In this document: positions 8,142-17,996 of the stretch, in pieces | How positions within the stretch are numbered: the first letter of the stretch is position 1 | How the letters are laid out: each line of letters begins with the position of its first letter | Assembly: GCF_900113715.1 (NCBI RefSeq) | Contig: NZ_FOQK01000013.1 | Span: 1-64,000 of the forward strand | Direction: 5' to 3' | DNA from: Pseudoselenomonas ruminantium | Lineage (GTDB): Bacteria > Bacillota > Negativicutes > Selenomonadales > Selenomonadaceae | DNA length: 64,000 nucleotides | Notes under the pieces: model-generated | Databases searched by the model: none | The model's input: only the letters and a program-made list of their open reading frames with translations | Told to the model about the DNA's origin: nothing | Made by a program: the position numbers and the translations under genes

Positions 8142-9356
8142 CTATCTCTTTACAGCCTCGACGATGGCCTGGGCAATGTCCTGGACCGGCCGTATCTCAT
8201 CGGCCAGCCCTGCATCCACAACTGCTTTCGGCATTCCATAGACCACACATGTGGGTTCGTCCTGCGCGATGCTGTAGCCGCCGGAAGCCTTTATCTTCTT
8301 CATACCTTCACAGCCATCTGCGCCCATGCCTGTCATGATGACAGCCACGAGATTCTGGCCAATCGAGGCTACCGAATCGTACATCACGTTGACCGCTGGA
8401 CGATGATTCCCTACCCTTGCTTCCTGACTAAGCTTGATCTTGCGCATCCCGCCGTCGTCCCTGACGCGCAGGTGGAAATCCCCTGGTGCAATATATACAT
8501 GGCCAGCCCGAATCGGTTCTTCATCTTCAGCTTCCTTGACGGTCACCTGCGAGATGGAGTTCAACCGGTCAGCCAATGCTTTCGTAAATCCTGCGGGCAT
8601 ATGCTGAACGACCACGACGCCGCAGGGAAGATTCCCCGGCAGGCGCGTGATGACATTCTGCAGGGCTTGCGGCCCGCCTGTCGATGTGCCGATCGCCACC
8701 AGCTTCTTGCTGCTGCCGATGCCACCGCTGGCCATGGGTGTCGGCCGGCCGATGGACGACGGTACACTGGTACGGTTCTGCAGCAACGGATTCACCCGCT
8801 TGCTACCCACTCCAGCTGCTGGTACTGCGGGCACTGCTCCTGTCGTCATCTGTGGCAGTTTCATGCCTTGACGGCGCGGGAGCTCGCCCCGTTTCATATT
8901 TGGTGCTGCCTGCACCGGTGACACAGCCGGTTCAGGTCTTGGCGCTGCCAACGTCCGATGGACATGTGCTTTGGCAGCATTGCGGCATTTTGCGAGGATC
9001 TCCTCGGCAATGTCATCAATGCGTGAGATTGAACCTCCCGCCTTGCTGATGAAATCCACCGCCCCAAGGCTGAGCGCCCGGATTGTAGCATCCGTCCCCT
9101 TCTGTGTCAGACTGCTCAGCATGACGACTGGCACAGGCGACGACTCCATGATGACGGCCAATGCATTGATGCCATCCATGACAGGCATATTGACATCCAT
9201 CGTCACCAGGTCAGGCTGCAGTTGTTTCACCTTGCTGACTGCATCCTTGCCGTTCATGGCCGTACCGACCACGTCAAAATCTGGCTGCTTTTGGAACAGG
9301 TCTGTTAAGACTTTGCGCATAAATGCTGAATCATCGGCAATCAAGACACGAATCAT
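8142..9356 (-). CDS. cheB: CheB, chemoreceptor methylesterase/deamidase
   Basis: A 404-residue two-domain protein. The N-terminal receiver has the acidic pocket Asp8/Asp9, the phospho-acceptor Asp54 (TMDVNMP) and SKAGG near the conserved Lys. After a long linker (about 130-215) comes the methylesterase domain with the Ser nucleophile in AIGTSTGGP, the His in VVQHMPAGFT and the Asp in MTGMGADG. It removes methyl groups from chemoreceptors during adaptation. The matching methyltransferase CheR is not in the window. It lies between the PilZ gene and cheA. Confidence 0.97.
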   Translation of the reverse strand: MIRVLIADDSAFMRKVLTDLFQKQPDFDVVGTAMNGKDAVSKVKQLQPDLVTMDVNMPVMDGINALAVIMESSPVPVVMLSSLTQKGTDATIRALSLGAVDFISKAGGSISRIDDIAEEILAKCRNAAKAHVHRTLAAPRPEPAVSPVQAAPNMKRGELPRRQGMKLPQMTTGAVPAVPAAGVGSKRVNPLLQNRTSVPSSIGRPTPMASGGIGSSKKLVAIGTSTGGPQALQNVITRLPGNLPCGVVVVQHMPAGFTKALADRLNSISQVTVKEAEDEEPIRAGHVYIAPGDFHLRVRDDGGMRKIKLSQEARVGNHRPAVNVMYDSVASIGQNLVAVIMTGMGADGCEGMKKIKASGGYSIAQDEPTCVVYGMPKAVVDAGLADEIRPVQDIAQAIVEAVKR

Positions 9357-9380
9357 CCCGCTCCCCCCATTCAGAAGCCC

Positions 9381-10073
9381 TTACAAATCATTCTTGTTGA
9401 TGCCCTTGGCAATCGTTGCCCGCTGCACTGCAAACAGATAATGGACAATCTGATTGCTCACTGCACGTGGCATATGCTGGAAAGCCGCCCCGATATGGTA
9501 GACGAACTCACCATCATCTTTCTCGATTTTCCGGCAGCTTGCAACCTTGCACATCTGCTCGATTGGTCCCACGCCAGGGATGCTGCTTAGCGACAGCGCA
9601 GCCTTGAGGCCAGGCTTCACTTCCTGATGCATGGCAAAGCAGATACCATTGCCACTGAGGTCGATCATCCGCGTCATCACCGGCGTCTGTATGGTACCTT
9701 CCTCATCGATGAGCCGGACCTGTACAGGCAGGTTGACCTTCACACGGACAAATTCGCGGTTCTGATGCCGCTCTACTTCCTCAGGAAAGCTTATGTACCA
9801 GACCGCAATGCGCTCATCGAGCATTCCTGTTTCATGGAACGTCGTGAAGAAACGATAACGGCACTGCTTGCCTATCGCCACCCCGTACAGGTGCGATCCA
9901 CTGAGCGGTATGATTGGTACATGCTTGCTGTTCATAGGCATAGCCACGATCAGTTCTTCATCCGTCATGCCCTCGATACGGCTTGTATGGCGCTCATCGC
10001 TTGCCTCGACAAAAAACTCCACGCGCTGGCCAATCTTTAAGACATCCCTTGCTTTTATTAATTCGCCCGCCAT
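9381..10073 (-). CDS. PilZ-domain cyclic-di-GMP receptor (YcgR/MotI-like flagellar brake)
   Basis: A 230-residue protein. The N-terminal half resembles the YcgR-type domain, and the C-terminal PilZ domain has both c-di-GMP contacts: the RxxxR motif in NREFVRV and the DxSxxG motif in DLSGNGI. Intact motifs suggest it binds c-di-GMP. Family members such as YcgR and Bacillus MotI slow or stop flagellar rotation when c-di-GMP rises. It lies between flhG and cheB, which supports a motility role. It could act on the stator, on FliG/FliM or on gene output; the sequence does not say which. Confidence 0.88.
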   Translation of the reverse strand: MAGELIKARDVLKIGQRVEFFVEASDERHTSRIEGMTDEELIVAMPMNSKHVPIIPLSGSHLYGVAIGKQCRYRFFTTFHETGMLDERIAVWYISFPEEVERHQNREFVRVKVNLPVQVRLIDEEGTIQTPVMTRMIDLSGNGICFAMHQEVKPGLKAALSLSSIPGVGPIEQMCKVASCRKIEKDDGEFVYHIGAAFQHMPRAVSNQIVHYLFAVQRATIAKGINKNDL

Positions 10074-10091
10074 AGTAAAGTTCCTCCATGT

Positions 10092-11006
10092 TTAACGCGA
10101 AAAACTAAAAATTTGTCGCAAAAATCCTCTCCACCCCTGCGTAACCTTCATCTTGCTGCCATAGAGAACACTGTTCGTCATCGCCTGCACGCACCTTGCA
10201 GCTGTACTGCCCGGATGCGCGACCAGGAATGGCGTCTGCTTGCGCACCGACCGCATGACTGCCGTGTCCTCAAAGATATATCCCAGACAATCGATCGGCA
10301 TGTTGAGGAAACGCTCTGAGGTCTGCTGCAGCTTGGCTACAACCTCCCGGCTTTCTGCTTCATCATACACGCGATTGACAACCAGGCGGATATTCTGGTA
10401 GCTGGCATACATGCTGTAAGCCTTCATGACCGCATAGGCATCCGTCAACGCGGTCGGCTCCGGCGTCGTCACCAGCAGTACCTCGTCCGCAGCCAGGATG
10501 AAATCCATGACATTCTTGCCAAGGCCTGCTCCGGTATCGACCAGGATGATATCGGCTACGGCTGCGCAGCCTGCCAGCTTCTGCATGAGCCGCTGACGCT
10601 CCTCAAGAGTAAACTCCGCGGCCTTCTCGATTCCCGAACCGCCCGATATATAATTGACGCCATAGGGGCCCTGCATGATGACATCCTGCAGTTCCGTGCC
10701 ATCCTCCAGCAGATTCAGCAGATGCTTGCGCGACATGCTGCCCAGCACCACATCGACATTAGCCATGCCAAGATCCGCATCGATGACGAGCACCCGCTGT
10801 CCAGCCATGCCAAGGGCGATGGCCAGATTGACTGTCAGATTCGTCTTGCCGACACCACCCTTGCCGCTCGTGATGGCCAGCACCCTGGCATCAGTCAGGC
10901 CCGTGCGTGCATTCGGCATGACGGCTGCGCCCCGCGCGCTGTAATCGGCCGGATATTCCGTTTTGTCGCCAACCAGCTGGCGAAGTCTTTGCGCCTGATC
11001 TCCCAT
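10092..11006 (-). CDS. flhG: FlhG (YlxH/FleN), MinD-type ATPase controlling flagellar number and placement
   Basis: A 304-residue ParA/MinD-family ATPase. The N-terminus carries DQAQRLR (residues 3-9), the DQAxxLR helix by which FlhG stimulates the FlhF GTPase. The deviant Walker A is SGKGGVGKTNLTV, followed by VIDADLGMANVDVVLG and VDTGAGLG. It sets the number and pattern of flagella with FlhF, whose gene ends one base before this one begins. The stated roles come from Bacillus and Gram-negative homologues. Confidence 0.95.
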   Translation of the reverse strand: MGDQAQRLRQLVGDKTEYPADYSARGAAVMPNARTGLTDARVLAITSGKGGVGKTNLTVNLAIALGMAGQRVLVIDADLGMANVDVVLGSMSRKHLLNLLEDGTELQDVIMQGPYGVNYISGGSGIEKAAEFTLEERQRLMQKLAGCAAVADIILVDTGAGLGKNVMDFILAADEVLLVTTPEPTALTDAYAVMKAYSMYASYQNIRLVVNRVYDEAESREVVAKLQQTSERFLNMPIDCLGYIFEDTAVMRSVRKQTPFLVAHPGSTAARCVQAMTNSVLYGSKMKVTQGWRGFLRQIFSFSR

Positions 11007-11007
11007 A

Positions 11008-12378
11008 TCATTCCCTCAGCAGCAGCTCCGCCAGCTTCTGCGGCGTTGCCGGTATGATGTCATCGGGTACACTCTGCCCATTCGTCAGGAAGGACAAAGC
11101 AATATCCCGCTTGGCTAACAGATTCAGGATGAGACCGACACTGCTGGTCTCATCGGTTTTCGTGAAGATCACCCGATCCGGCTCGCAAGCCGAGAATTTA
11201 TCCAGGATTTCAGCTGCATCGCGGTTCTTCGTGGTCGCACTCATGACGAGATGGCACTCGATGTGCGAATTCACGGCCAAGAACTCCTGCAGCTCCTTCA
11301 TCTGGTATTCATTGTGCTGGCTTCGCCCAGCTGTATCGATGAGTATCAGATCTTTGTCACGATGTTTATGGATTGCTACCTTGAGCTCATCTGGAGAATA
11401 GACGATCTCGAGCGGCAGTCCGATGATATCCGAATACGTCTTGAGCTGTTCGACAGCTGAGATCCGGTAGGTATCGGCTGTTATCAGCGCAGCACGGATG
11501 TTTTTTTCAAGCACGAAACGCGCGGCGATCTTGGCCAGCGTCGTTGTCTTGCCGACGCCTGTCGCACCAATCAGGGCGACAATGCGCACCCCATGCTTGT
11601 TGAGCGTGATGCCCTCGGAAAAATTCATCGCATCGCCCAGATAACCAGCCAGCACCTCTGCGGCCCGCTCATCCTGACTGTCGAGCAAGGTGTCCCCCGC
11701 CGGCAGCTGGGCAGCCATATCCTTCAAGAGCTCCTCATCCACTTCCTGGCGGCGCAAAGCTTCCTGTATCGATACCTTGTCCTTCGGCTGATCCTTGCTC
11801 ATGACCTGGGCCAGCATCGCCTTCATCTGTGCCAGTTCATCTTCTAAGCGCTGGATCTTTTCCGTATCTTCCGGATTGGAGGCCATCGGTTCTGCTGCTG
11901 TTTTTTCCATAACTTGTACATCATCCTCTTGTTTCGCTGTATCGGCTGGATTTTCATCCGGCAAGGTCTGTACCGGCTGCGCAGACGGAACCACAGGCTG
12001 CGCCGGCTGGAATACCGGAGCTGGTATCGGCGACTCCGCCATGCGTACCCCGGCTTCCGTCCCATTCGTCTTGTACTGCGACAAGACCTGGTTTGGCATG
12101 ACAGGCGCGGCTGGCGATACCACGTCAAGACGGCCGCCCATCGGCGCTGGTTTGGCCTGCTTAGCAGCCAGGCTGCGCTTGGCCCGCTTGTTAGCCTGCA
12201 CCTCATCCGCCTCTTCGATTGCGGCAGTCACCTCAACCACCTCGGCGCTATGATACCCGAGGAAGCCGCCTTCCCGGTATTTTTTCGTATGCAGGATGAC
12301 CGCATCCGGCCCGAGTTCTTCCTTTACCTGCTGCATGGCTTCCTTCATCGATGGAGCCTTGACTACTTTTATCTGCAC
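11008..12378 (-). CDS. flhF: FlhF, SRP-type GTPase for flagellar placement
   Basis: A 456-residue protein with the FlhF layout: a basic N-terminal domain (MQIKVVKAPSMKEAMQQVK), a Gln/Pro/Ala-rich linker with charged coiled coil (about 80-205), and a C-terminal NG GTPase domain with GATGVGKTTTLAKIA (G1), DTAGRS (G3) and TKTDE (G4). It recruits early flagellar parts to the membrane and is regulated by FlhG. The start is a GTG immediately after the flhA stop, pointing to translational coupling. Length is in the usual range given the long linker. Confidence 0.96.
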   Translation of the reverse strand: MQIKVVKAPSMKEAMQQVKEELGPDAVILHTKKYREGGFLGYHSAEVVEVTAAIEEADEVQANKRAKRSLAAKQAKPAPMGGRLDVVSPAAPVMPNQVLSQYKTNGTEAGVRMAESPIPAPVFQPAQPVVPSAQPVQTLPDENPADTAKQEDDVQVMEKTAAEPMASNPEDTEKIQRLEDELAQMKAMLAQVMSKDQPKDKVSIQEALRRQEVDEELLKDMAAQLPAGDTLLDSQDERAAEVLAGYLGDAMNFSEGITLNKHGVRIVALIGATGVGKTTTLAKIAARFVLEKNIRAALITADTYRISAVEQLKTYSDIIGLPLEIVYSPDELKVAIHKHRDKDLILIDTAGRSQHNEYQMKELQEFLAVNSHIECHLVMSATTKNRDAAEILDKFSACEPDRVIFTKTDETSSVGLILNLLAKRDIALSFLTNGQSVPDDIIPATPQKLAELLLRE

Positions 12379-14466
12379 TTAGATCTTCACCACCCCAAGA
12401 ATCTGAATCTCGACGCTCTGTTCTATCTCAGCATGCGACAGGACGATAAGTCCCGGAACAGAACGCTCGACCAATTTGCGGAAATACAGCCGCACCGCAG
12501 GACTGGTCAGCACGATTGGCTGATAGCCCATATTCGTAAGTTTCGGCAGCTCGTTATTGAGCGCCGTAATGAGATTTTGCAGCGAATCGGGATCGAGGCT
12601 GACATATGAGCCATGATCCGTGCGCTGCACGCCCCCGGCAATGCGGTTTTCGAGTGCCGGATCGAGCGTGATGCATGGCAGGGTGCCATTCTGTACATTC
12701 TGCTGAGTGATCTGGCGCGCCATTGCATGGCGGACATACTCGGTAAGTATTTCCGTATCCTTGGTTGCCCGGGCATAATCGGCGAGCACCTCGAGAATCG
12801 TCGCCATATCGCGGATCGAGATGCGCTCCCGCAAGAGATTGGAGAGCACCTTCTGGATCTCGCCGACAGTCATAAGATCTGGTACGACCTCGTCGACCAG
12901 CGACTGGTTCGTCTTCTTGAGGTTGTCGATGAGGTTCTGGGTCTCCTGACGGCCGAGGATCTCATCGGCATGCTGCTTGATGACCTCTGTCAGATGCGTA
13001 GCCAGCACCGATACGGCATCGACCACCGTATAACCATTGAGCTCTGCCTGCTCGCGTTCATTCTCCGGAATCCAGAGGGCCGGCAGGCCAAAGGCCGGCT
13101 CGGTCGTCTCGATGCCCGGCACTTCCTCAAAAACTGTGCCCGAGTTCATCGCCAGATAGTGGTCAAGCATCAGCTCGCCCTTGGCGATCTCGATGCCCTT
13201 GAGCTTTATGATGTACGCATTCGGCTTGATCTGGATGTTATCACGGATGCGGATAGTCGGCACCACCAGACCGAGCTCCAAAGCACATTGCCGCCGGATC
13301 ATGACGATGCGGTCGAGGAGATCGCCGCCCTGGCCCGTATCAACGAGCGGAATCAACGAATAGCCGATTTCCAGCTCCATCGGATCGACCTGCAGCAACG
13401 AGACGATATTCTCTGGCGTCGTGGCCTTCTTCTTCTCCTGCACCTTCTTCTCTTCCTTCTGGGTCTCAGTCTTGACCTCTGCCCCCTGCTTGAGCAGACG
13501 GCCGATGAAGAAGCAGAAGATAGCCAGCACCGTGAACGGGATTCCCGGCAAACCCGGAATGATAGCGAAGAACAACAGGACACCGCTCAAAATGAAGTAA
13601 ATACGATCGTTGCGGACGAGCTGTGTGACAAGATCGCTGCCGATGTTGCCCTCAGCACCGGCACGCGTGACGATAAGGCCCGTTGCCGTAGAAATGAGGA
13701 GCGCAGGAATCTGGCTAACCAGGCCCTCACCGACAGTCAGCAGCGTGTAGGTCTGCAAAGCCTGTACAGCTTCGAGATTTCGCTGCATCATACCGATGAT
13801 GAAGCCACCCGCGATATTGATGAACATAATCAGGATTGCGGCGATAGCATCGCCCTTGACGAACTTAGAAGCACCGTCCATCGCGCCGAAGAAATCCGAC
13901 TCATGCTGGATTTTCTCACGGCGTATCTTAGCTTCAGCATCCGTGATAGCGCCCTGATTGAGATCCGCATCGATAGACATCTGCTTACCAGGCATTGCAT
14001 CGAGCGTGAAACGTGCCGATACCTCAGCGACACGCTCCGACCCCTTCGTGATGACGATGAAGTTTACGGCAACGAGGATGACGAACATGATGAAACCGAC
14101 AACCGGGTTACCGCCGACGACGAAGTTACCGAAAGCCGTGATGACCTCACCGGCGTAACCATCGAGCAGGATAAGTCGCGTCGATGAGATGTTCAGTGCA
14201 AGACGGAACAGCGTCGTCACGAGCAGCAAGGAAGGGAAAATCGACAGGTCGAGTGCTTCCTTGTTGTAGATGACCGCCATGACCAGCAGCAACGCAATCG
14301 TGATATTCAGACAGATCAACATATCCAGCAGCAGCGTCGGCAGCGGGATGATCATCATGACAACGATGACGATGATTGCCACCGCAATCATTACATCACT
14401 GTATTTTTGGATAAAACTGCCCTTGCCAAATGCATTTGACGCAGCAGCTGCCTGTGGTGCAGCCAT
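12379..14466 (-). CDS. flhA: FlhA, flagellar type III export gate protein
   Basis: A 695-residue protein with about eight membrane segments in the first half, including the FHIPEP-family signature region IFPSLLLVTTLFRLALNISS (about residues 90-110), and a large cytoplasmic C-terminal domain that docks chaperone-substrate complexes (LEIGYSLIPLVD onwards). It forms the nonameric ring of the export apparatus. It ends directly against flhF and follows flhB, FliP/Q/R order being conserved upstream. Confidence 0.97.
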   Translation of the reverse strand: MAAPQAAAASNAFGKGSFIQKYSDVMIAVAIIVIVVMMIIPLPTLLLDMLICLNITIALLLVMAVIYNKEALDLSIFPSLLLVTTLFRLALNISSTRLILLDGYAGEVITAFGNFVVGGNPVVGFIMFVILVAVNFIVITKGSERVAEVSARFTLDAMPGKQMSIDADLNQGAITDAEAKIRREKIQHESDFFGAMDGASKFVKGDAIAAILIMFINIAGGFIIGMMQRNLEAVQALQTYTLLTVGEGLVSQIPALLISTATGLIVTRAGAEGNIGSDLVTQLVRNDRIYFILSGVLLFFAIIPGLPGIPFTVLAIFCFFIGRLLKQGAEVKTETQKEEKKVQEKKKATTPENIVSLLQVDPMELEIGYSLIPLVDTGQGGDLLDRIVMIRRQCALELGLVVPTIRIRDNIQIKPNAYIIKLKGIEIAKGELMLDHYLAMNSGTVFEEVPGIETTEPAFGLPALWIPENEREQAELNGYTVVDAVSVLATHLTEVIKQHADEILGRQETQNLIDNLKKTNQSLVDEVVPDLMTVGEIQKVLSNLLRERISIRDMATILEVLADYARATKDTEILTEYVRHAMARQITQQNVQNGTLPCITLDPALENRIAGGVQRTDHGSYVSLDPDSLQNLITALNNELPKLTNMGYQPIVLTSPAVRLYFRKLVERSVPGLIVLSHAEIEQSVEIQILGVVKI

Positions 14467-14501
14467 ATGTGACTCTCCTTACTTTCGAATAATTTTATGA
14501 A

Positions 14502-15620
14502 TCAAGCCCGGCGGCGATTCTTCAAACGATATACATACGCCAAGACTTCAGCTACCGCCTGATAGAGCTCAGCCGGCACAATATCGCCAACCTCGGTGCT
14601 GGCATAAAGTGCACGCGCCAAAGGACGGTTCTCCACGATAGGTACGCGCGCATCACGCGCGATGTCCTTGATACGCTTGGCGACCAAATCCTGCCCTTTC
14701 GCCACGATAAGCGGCGCGACCATTCCCTTGCTGTACTGCAGGGCTACCGCGAAATGCGTCGGGTTCGTGACGATGACATCCGCCTTCGGCACTTCCTGCA
14801 TCATACGGCTCATAGCCATCTGACGCTGTTTCTGTTTGATCTTGCCCTTGATCTGCGGATCACCTTCGGTCTGTTTCATTTCATCCTTGACCTCTTGCTT
14901 GGTCATCTTCAGATCCTGTGTCGTCTGCCATTTCTGATATCCGTAGTCCAGGATACCGAGAACAATGATGACAGCAATGACCTCAAAAGCCATACTGAAA
15001 ACGATATCCGCAATCTGTGCCAGACTGTTCGGCAAATCAAAATAGATAAACTGTGGCATAGCCATCAGATGATCTTTTAGGAAATCATAAAGGAAATAAC
15101 CAATGATTGCAATCTTGAATAGTGACTTGGCAAGCTCCACCAGCGACCGCTTGGAAAAAATACGGCCGAAGCCGTTGATCGGATTCAGCTTGTCCGGTTT
15201 GAAACCGATGGCCTCCGTATTGAAGTTCAACCCCACCTGGAAGACGTTGATTGCCAAGCCCATGAGCATGATGCCGATCATGATGGGCAGCGATGTCTGT
15301 GCCAGCAACTCGATGATGCCGATGAATATCCGCAGGATGTTCTCCGTATCGACCGGCTGGTTCAGGTGGCTGAATACATACGTCGTATAGGCCGCAATAC
15401 TGCCATAGATATGCGCCCACATCACCTTGATGATGAAGAAACCAATGAGCAGGACAAAAGCCGTACTGAGCTCTGTACTCCTGCCGACCTGGCCTTTCTT
15501 CTTCGCATCAGCCCGTTTCTTGGACGTTGGCTCCTCGGTCTTGTCACCGGCAAAGAGCTGCAGGTCAAAGGCAAAGGGCCTGCTAACGTAAGGCCTGTAG
15601 AGCGATTGTAATATTTCCAT
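14502..15620 (-). CDS. flhB: FlhB, export-apparatus substrate-specificity switch
   Basis: About 372 residues. DLQLFAGDKTEEPTSKKR marks the conserved N-terminus, four membrane segments follow, and the cytoplasmic domain has the self-cleaving NPTH (VIVTNPTHFAVALQY). Cleavage there switches export from rod/hook to filament proteins when FliK signals that the hook is complete. I chose the ATG at 15620, which overlaps the end of fliR by about 38 bp; a more upstream ATG at 15656 would add an unconvincing Cys/Tyr-rich stretch. The exact start is uncertain because no strong ribosome site is visible. Confidence 0.93.
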   Translation of the reverse strand: MEILQSLYRPYVSRPFAFDLQLFAGDKTEEPTSKKRADAKKKGQVGRSTELSTAFVLLIGFFIIKVMWAHIYGSIAAYTTYVFSHLNQPVDTENILRIFIGIIELLAQTSLPIMIGIMLMGLAINVFQVGLNFNTEAIGFKPDKLNPINGFGRIFSKRSLVELAKSLFKIAIIGYFLYDFLKDHLMAMPQFIYFDLPNSLAQIADIVFSMAFEVIAVIIVLGILDYGYQKWQTTQDLKMTKQEVKDEMKQTEGDPQIKGKIKQKQRQMAMSRMMQEVPKADVIVTNPTHFAVALQYSKGMVAPLIVAKGQDLVAKRIKDIARDARVPIVENRPLARALYASTEVGDIVPAELYQAVAEVLAYVYRLKNRRRA

Positions 15621-16365
15621 ACATCTCATTGAATAGCACATCCAGGAATAATACATAGAACGGCAGCACCATCGCCAAAATCAAGGTACCAATCGTCAGC
15701 TGCATCGGAATACCGACAACAAAGATATTCATCTGCGGCATCGTCCGCGCCAGTATTCCTAGCCCCACGTTTGTCAACAAGATGGCAAAGGTCACCGGCA
15801 TGGCAATCTTCATGCCCGTCAGGAATATCCCCGTCGTGAAATTGGCAATGATGAGCGGCAATGACAAACTCATCTCCATCGATAGCAACGGCACCATCTT
15901 GAAGCTTTCGAACAAGGCATCGATAAGCATATGATGACCATTCACTACCAGGAAAATGATAACGGTCAAATTATAAAGAAAACTTCCGATAAGCGGCATC
16001 TGCTGACCGGAAGTTGGGTCCATAACATTGACAATGGCAAATCCGACCTGCATATCCATGACCTTACCAGCCATTGTGATCGCCGCAAACGAAATATACG
16101 CGACAAAGCCAATGAGCCAACCGATAAACAACTCGGACAAAACAGCACCTGCATAAGCCCATACCGACGGTGGCGCCTGAATGATTCCCATATTGTCGAT
16201 CACAGGATAAAGTACGATAGCCATAACCAGCGACGCCCCTGCCCGAAAGTATACGGGAATATTCATACTGCCAAAAAACGGAGAAATAATGAACAAACCG
16301 CTGACCCGGGTCATGAGCAGCAGGAATACCGCAGCATGCCCCTCCAAAAGATCATAGAAATCCAT
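15583..16365 (-). CDS. fliR: FliR, flagellar export gate protein
   Basis: A 260-residue, very hydrophobic protein with about six membrane segments and family segments such as LLMTRVSGLFIISPFFGS near the N-terminus and PVTFAILLTNVGLGILART. With FliP and FliQ it forms the helical export gate inside the basal body. It follows fliQ by 11 bp and overlaps flhB, so the export genes look translationally coupled. Confidence 0.95.
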   Translation of the reverse strand: MDFYDLLEGHAAVFLLLMTRVSGLFIISPFFGSMNIPVYFRAGASLVMAIVLYPVIDNMGIIQAPPSVWAYAGAVLSELFIGWLIGFVAYISFAAITMAGKVMDMQVGFAIVNVMDPTSGQQMPLIGSFLYNLTVIIFLVVNGHHMLIDALFESFKMVPLLSMEMSLSLPLIIANFTTGIFLTGMKIAMPVTFAILLTNVGLGILARTMPQMNIFVVGIPMQLTIGTLILAMVLPFYVLFLDVLFNEMYGNITIALQALR

Positions 16366-16376
16366 TATTCACTCCT

Positions 16377-16646
16377 TTAACCGATATAAGACGGCAGATT
16401 GACGAGAACATTGGTCAGATACTCCACCATGATGCGCAGCATCCACGGTCCAAAAATCAAAATTGCCACAAACACGGCAATGATTTTCGGTATGAATGCC
16501 AGCGTCTGCTCCTGGATCGATGTCGTTGCCTGAAAGACACTGACCATAAGGCCAACCATAAGACCAAGTCCCAGCATCGGCGCTGCTACCAGCATGACGA
16601 CGAACAAGGCTTCCTGGCCCAGCTGGACCACCAGATCTCCCGACAT
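16377..16646 (-). CDS. fliQ: FliQ, flagellar export gate protein
   Basis: An 89-residue protein with two long membrane helices, including LVAAPMLGLGLMVGLMVSVFQ and the conserved ATTSIQEQTLAFIPK between them. This is the usual FliQ length and pattern. It forms part of the FliP5-Q4-R1 export gate and lies between fliP and fliR as in most flagellar operons. Confidence 0.96.
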   Translation of the reverse strand: MSGDLVVQLGQEALFVVMLVAAPMLGLGLMVGLMVSVFQATTSIQEQTLAFIPKIIAVFVAILIFGPWMLRIMVEYLTNVLVNLPSYIG

Positions 16647-16672
16647 GCTACAACCTCCCTTTTATCCCCTTA

Positions 16673-17449
16673 CTACTTGAAGCTGACAATCAGGGACTTG
16701 ATAAGCAAATGCCATCCATCGACCATGACAAACAGCAGAATCTTGAACGGCAGCGATATCATGACCGGTGGCAGCATCATCATCCCCATTGACATCAAGG
16801 TACTCGCAACAATCATATCAATGACAATAAACGGCACATAAATCATAAAACCAATCTGGAATGCCGTTTTGAGCTCACTGATAATGAATGCCGGAATCAG
16901 GGTAAATGTTGATACATCCTCAGGGCCATTGGGCCGTTCGGCATCAGACAAATTGACGAACAACGCCAAATCCGACTCACGCGTCTGCTTGAACATGAAT
17001 TCACGAATCGGCTCGACAACATTCTCAAGTGCCTGCTCCTGCGTAATCTGTCCTGACAGATACGGCTGAATGCCGTTTTCATTGGCCTGTCCCCAATAGG
17101 GAGCCATGATATAGAATGTCAGGAACATTGACAAAGCGATAACAATCTGATTGGGCGGTACATTCTGCGTCGACAGCGCATTGCGCAAAAAGCCGATAAC
17201 CACGACGATGCGCACGAATGACGTCGTCATGATCAGGATTCCAGGTGCCAGCGTCAATACCGTCAGCAATGCCATGACCTGCAGCGTTACCGCTACATCC
17301 TGCGGCTTGTCTGAAGTTCCCACATCTACATTGACGGTGGGAATCAAAGGCGCCGCCAAGGCATTATTCGTCATAAACAGCAGGAAGGCCAAGCCTCCCA
17401 GCAAAATCAAAACCTCCCGACGTTTCAAGCGCCTACAATCCTTTCTCAA
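16673..17449 (-). CDS. fliP: FliP, flagellar export gate protein
   Basis: A 258-residue protein with an N-terminal signal peptide (basic start, then LILLGGLAFLLFM, ending near ALAAP) and four membrane segments. Typical motifs are TSFVRIVVVIGFLRNALST, VPPNQIVIALSMFLTF and IPAFIISELKTAFQIGF. FliP is the main component of the export gate. It follows fliO by 22 bp and precedes fliQ. Confidence 0.97.
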   Translation of the reverse strand: MRKDCRRLKRREVLILLGGLAFLLFMTNNALAAPLIPTVNVDVGTSDKPQDVAVTLQVMALLTVLTLAPGILIMTTSFVRIVVVIGFLRNALSTQNVPPNQIVIALSMFLTFYIMAPYWGQANENGIQPYLSGQITQEQALENVVEPIREFMFKQTRESDLALFVNLSDAERPNGPEDVSTFTLIPAFIISELKTAFQIGFMIYVPFIVIDMIVASTLMSMGMMMLPPVMISLPFKILLFVMVDGWHLLIKSLIVSFK

Positions 17450-17471
17450 TCACAGACATAAACATTGCCGC

Positions 17472-17996
17472 CTACTTGCGGAATATGGGTGGAATCTTCT
17501 GCACAAAATCGGACAGCGTCCCGAATTGTTGTGAAAACATCTCGGGAACTTTGGGACCTGTCAACTCCTCCCGATGCAGACGATCAATCTCATCGGGATC
17601 GTTGATTTCTGCCAGCAAGGTAACCGAATGCTCAGTCACCCCTAACATGAATATGCGGCCAGCCATCTCAATGATACAGACCGAACGATTCGGTCCGAGC
17701 GGCAGATGGGAAAGAATCCTCCCCCCATAGCCCATTTTCTGTTGGGCAAATCGCCCGCCCAGAAAGCGAGCAGCAAAATAAGCCAGCCCTACCACAAAAA
17801 TAAAAATGGCAAAAAGGCTGACCAAATAAGCAATAGATGACCACCACGAAATCGACGACGGCTTGGGATCTGCATTCTCATAGCCTGACAAATACCCGCC
17901 CTTAGCCGCCTCCTCAGCGGCCAGGACGGGATCCATCATGACCAAAAATACCAGTACCCCAATAACACACGTCAAAAGAATGTGTTTTCTCTCCAT
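17472..17996 (-). CDS. fliO: FliO, flagellar export assembly protein
   Basis: A 174-residue protein with an N-terminal signal-like helix (HILLTCVIGVLVFLVMM), a second membrane helix (SLFAIFIFVVGLAYFAARFLGG) and a cytoplasmic domain containing LPLGPNRSVCIIEMAGRIFMLGV, the FliO signature. FliO helps FliP assemble. Its start overlaps the cheY stop by one base, so translation is probably coupled to cheY. Confidence 0.9.
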   Translation of the reverse strand: MERKHILLTCVIGVLVFLVMMDPVLAAEEAAKGGYLSGYENADPKPSSISWWSSIAYLVSLFAIFIFVVGLAYFAARFLGGRFAQQKMGYGGRILSHLPLGPNRSVCIIEMAGRIFMLGVTEHSVTLLAEINDPDEIDRLHREELTGPKVPEMFSQQFGTLSDFVQKIPPIFRK

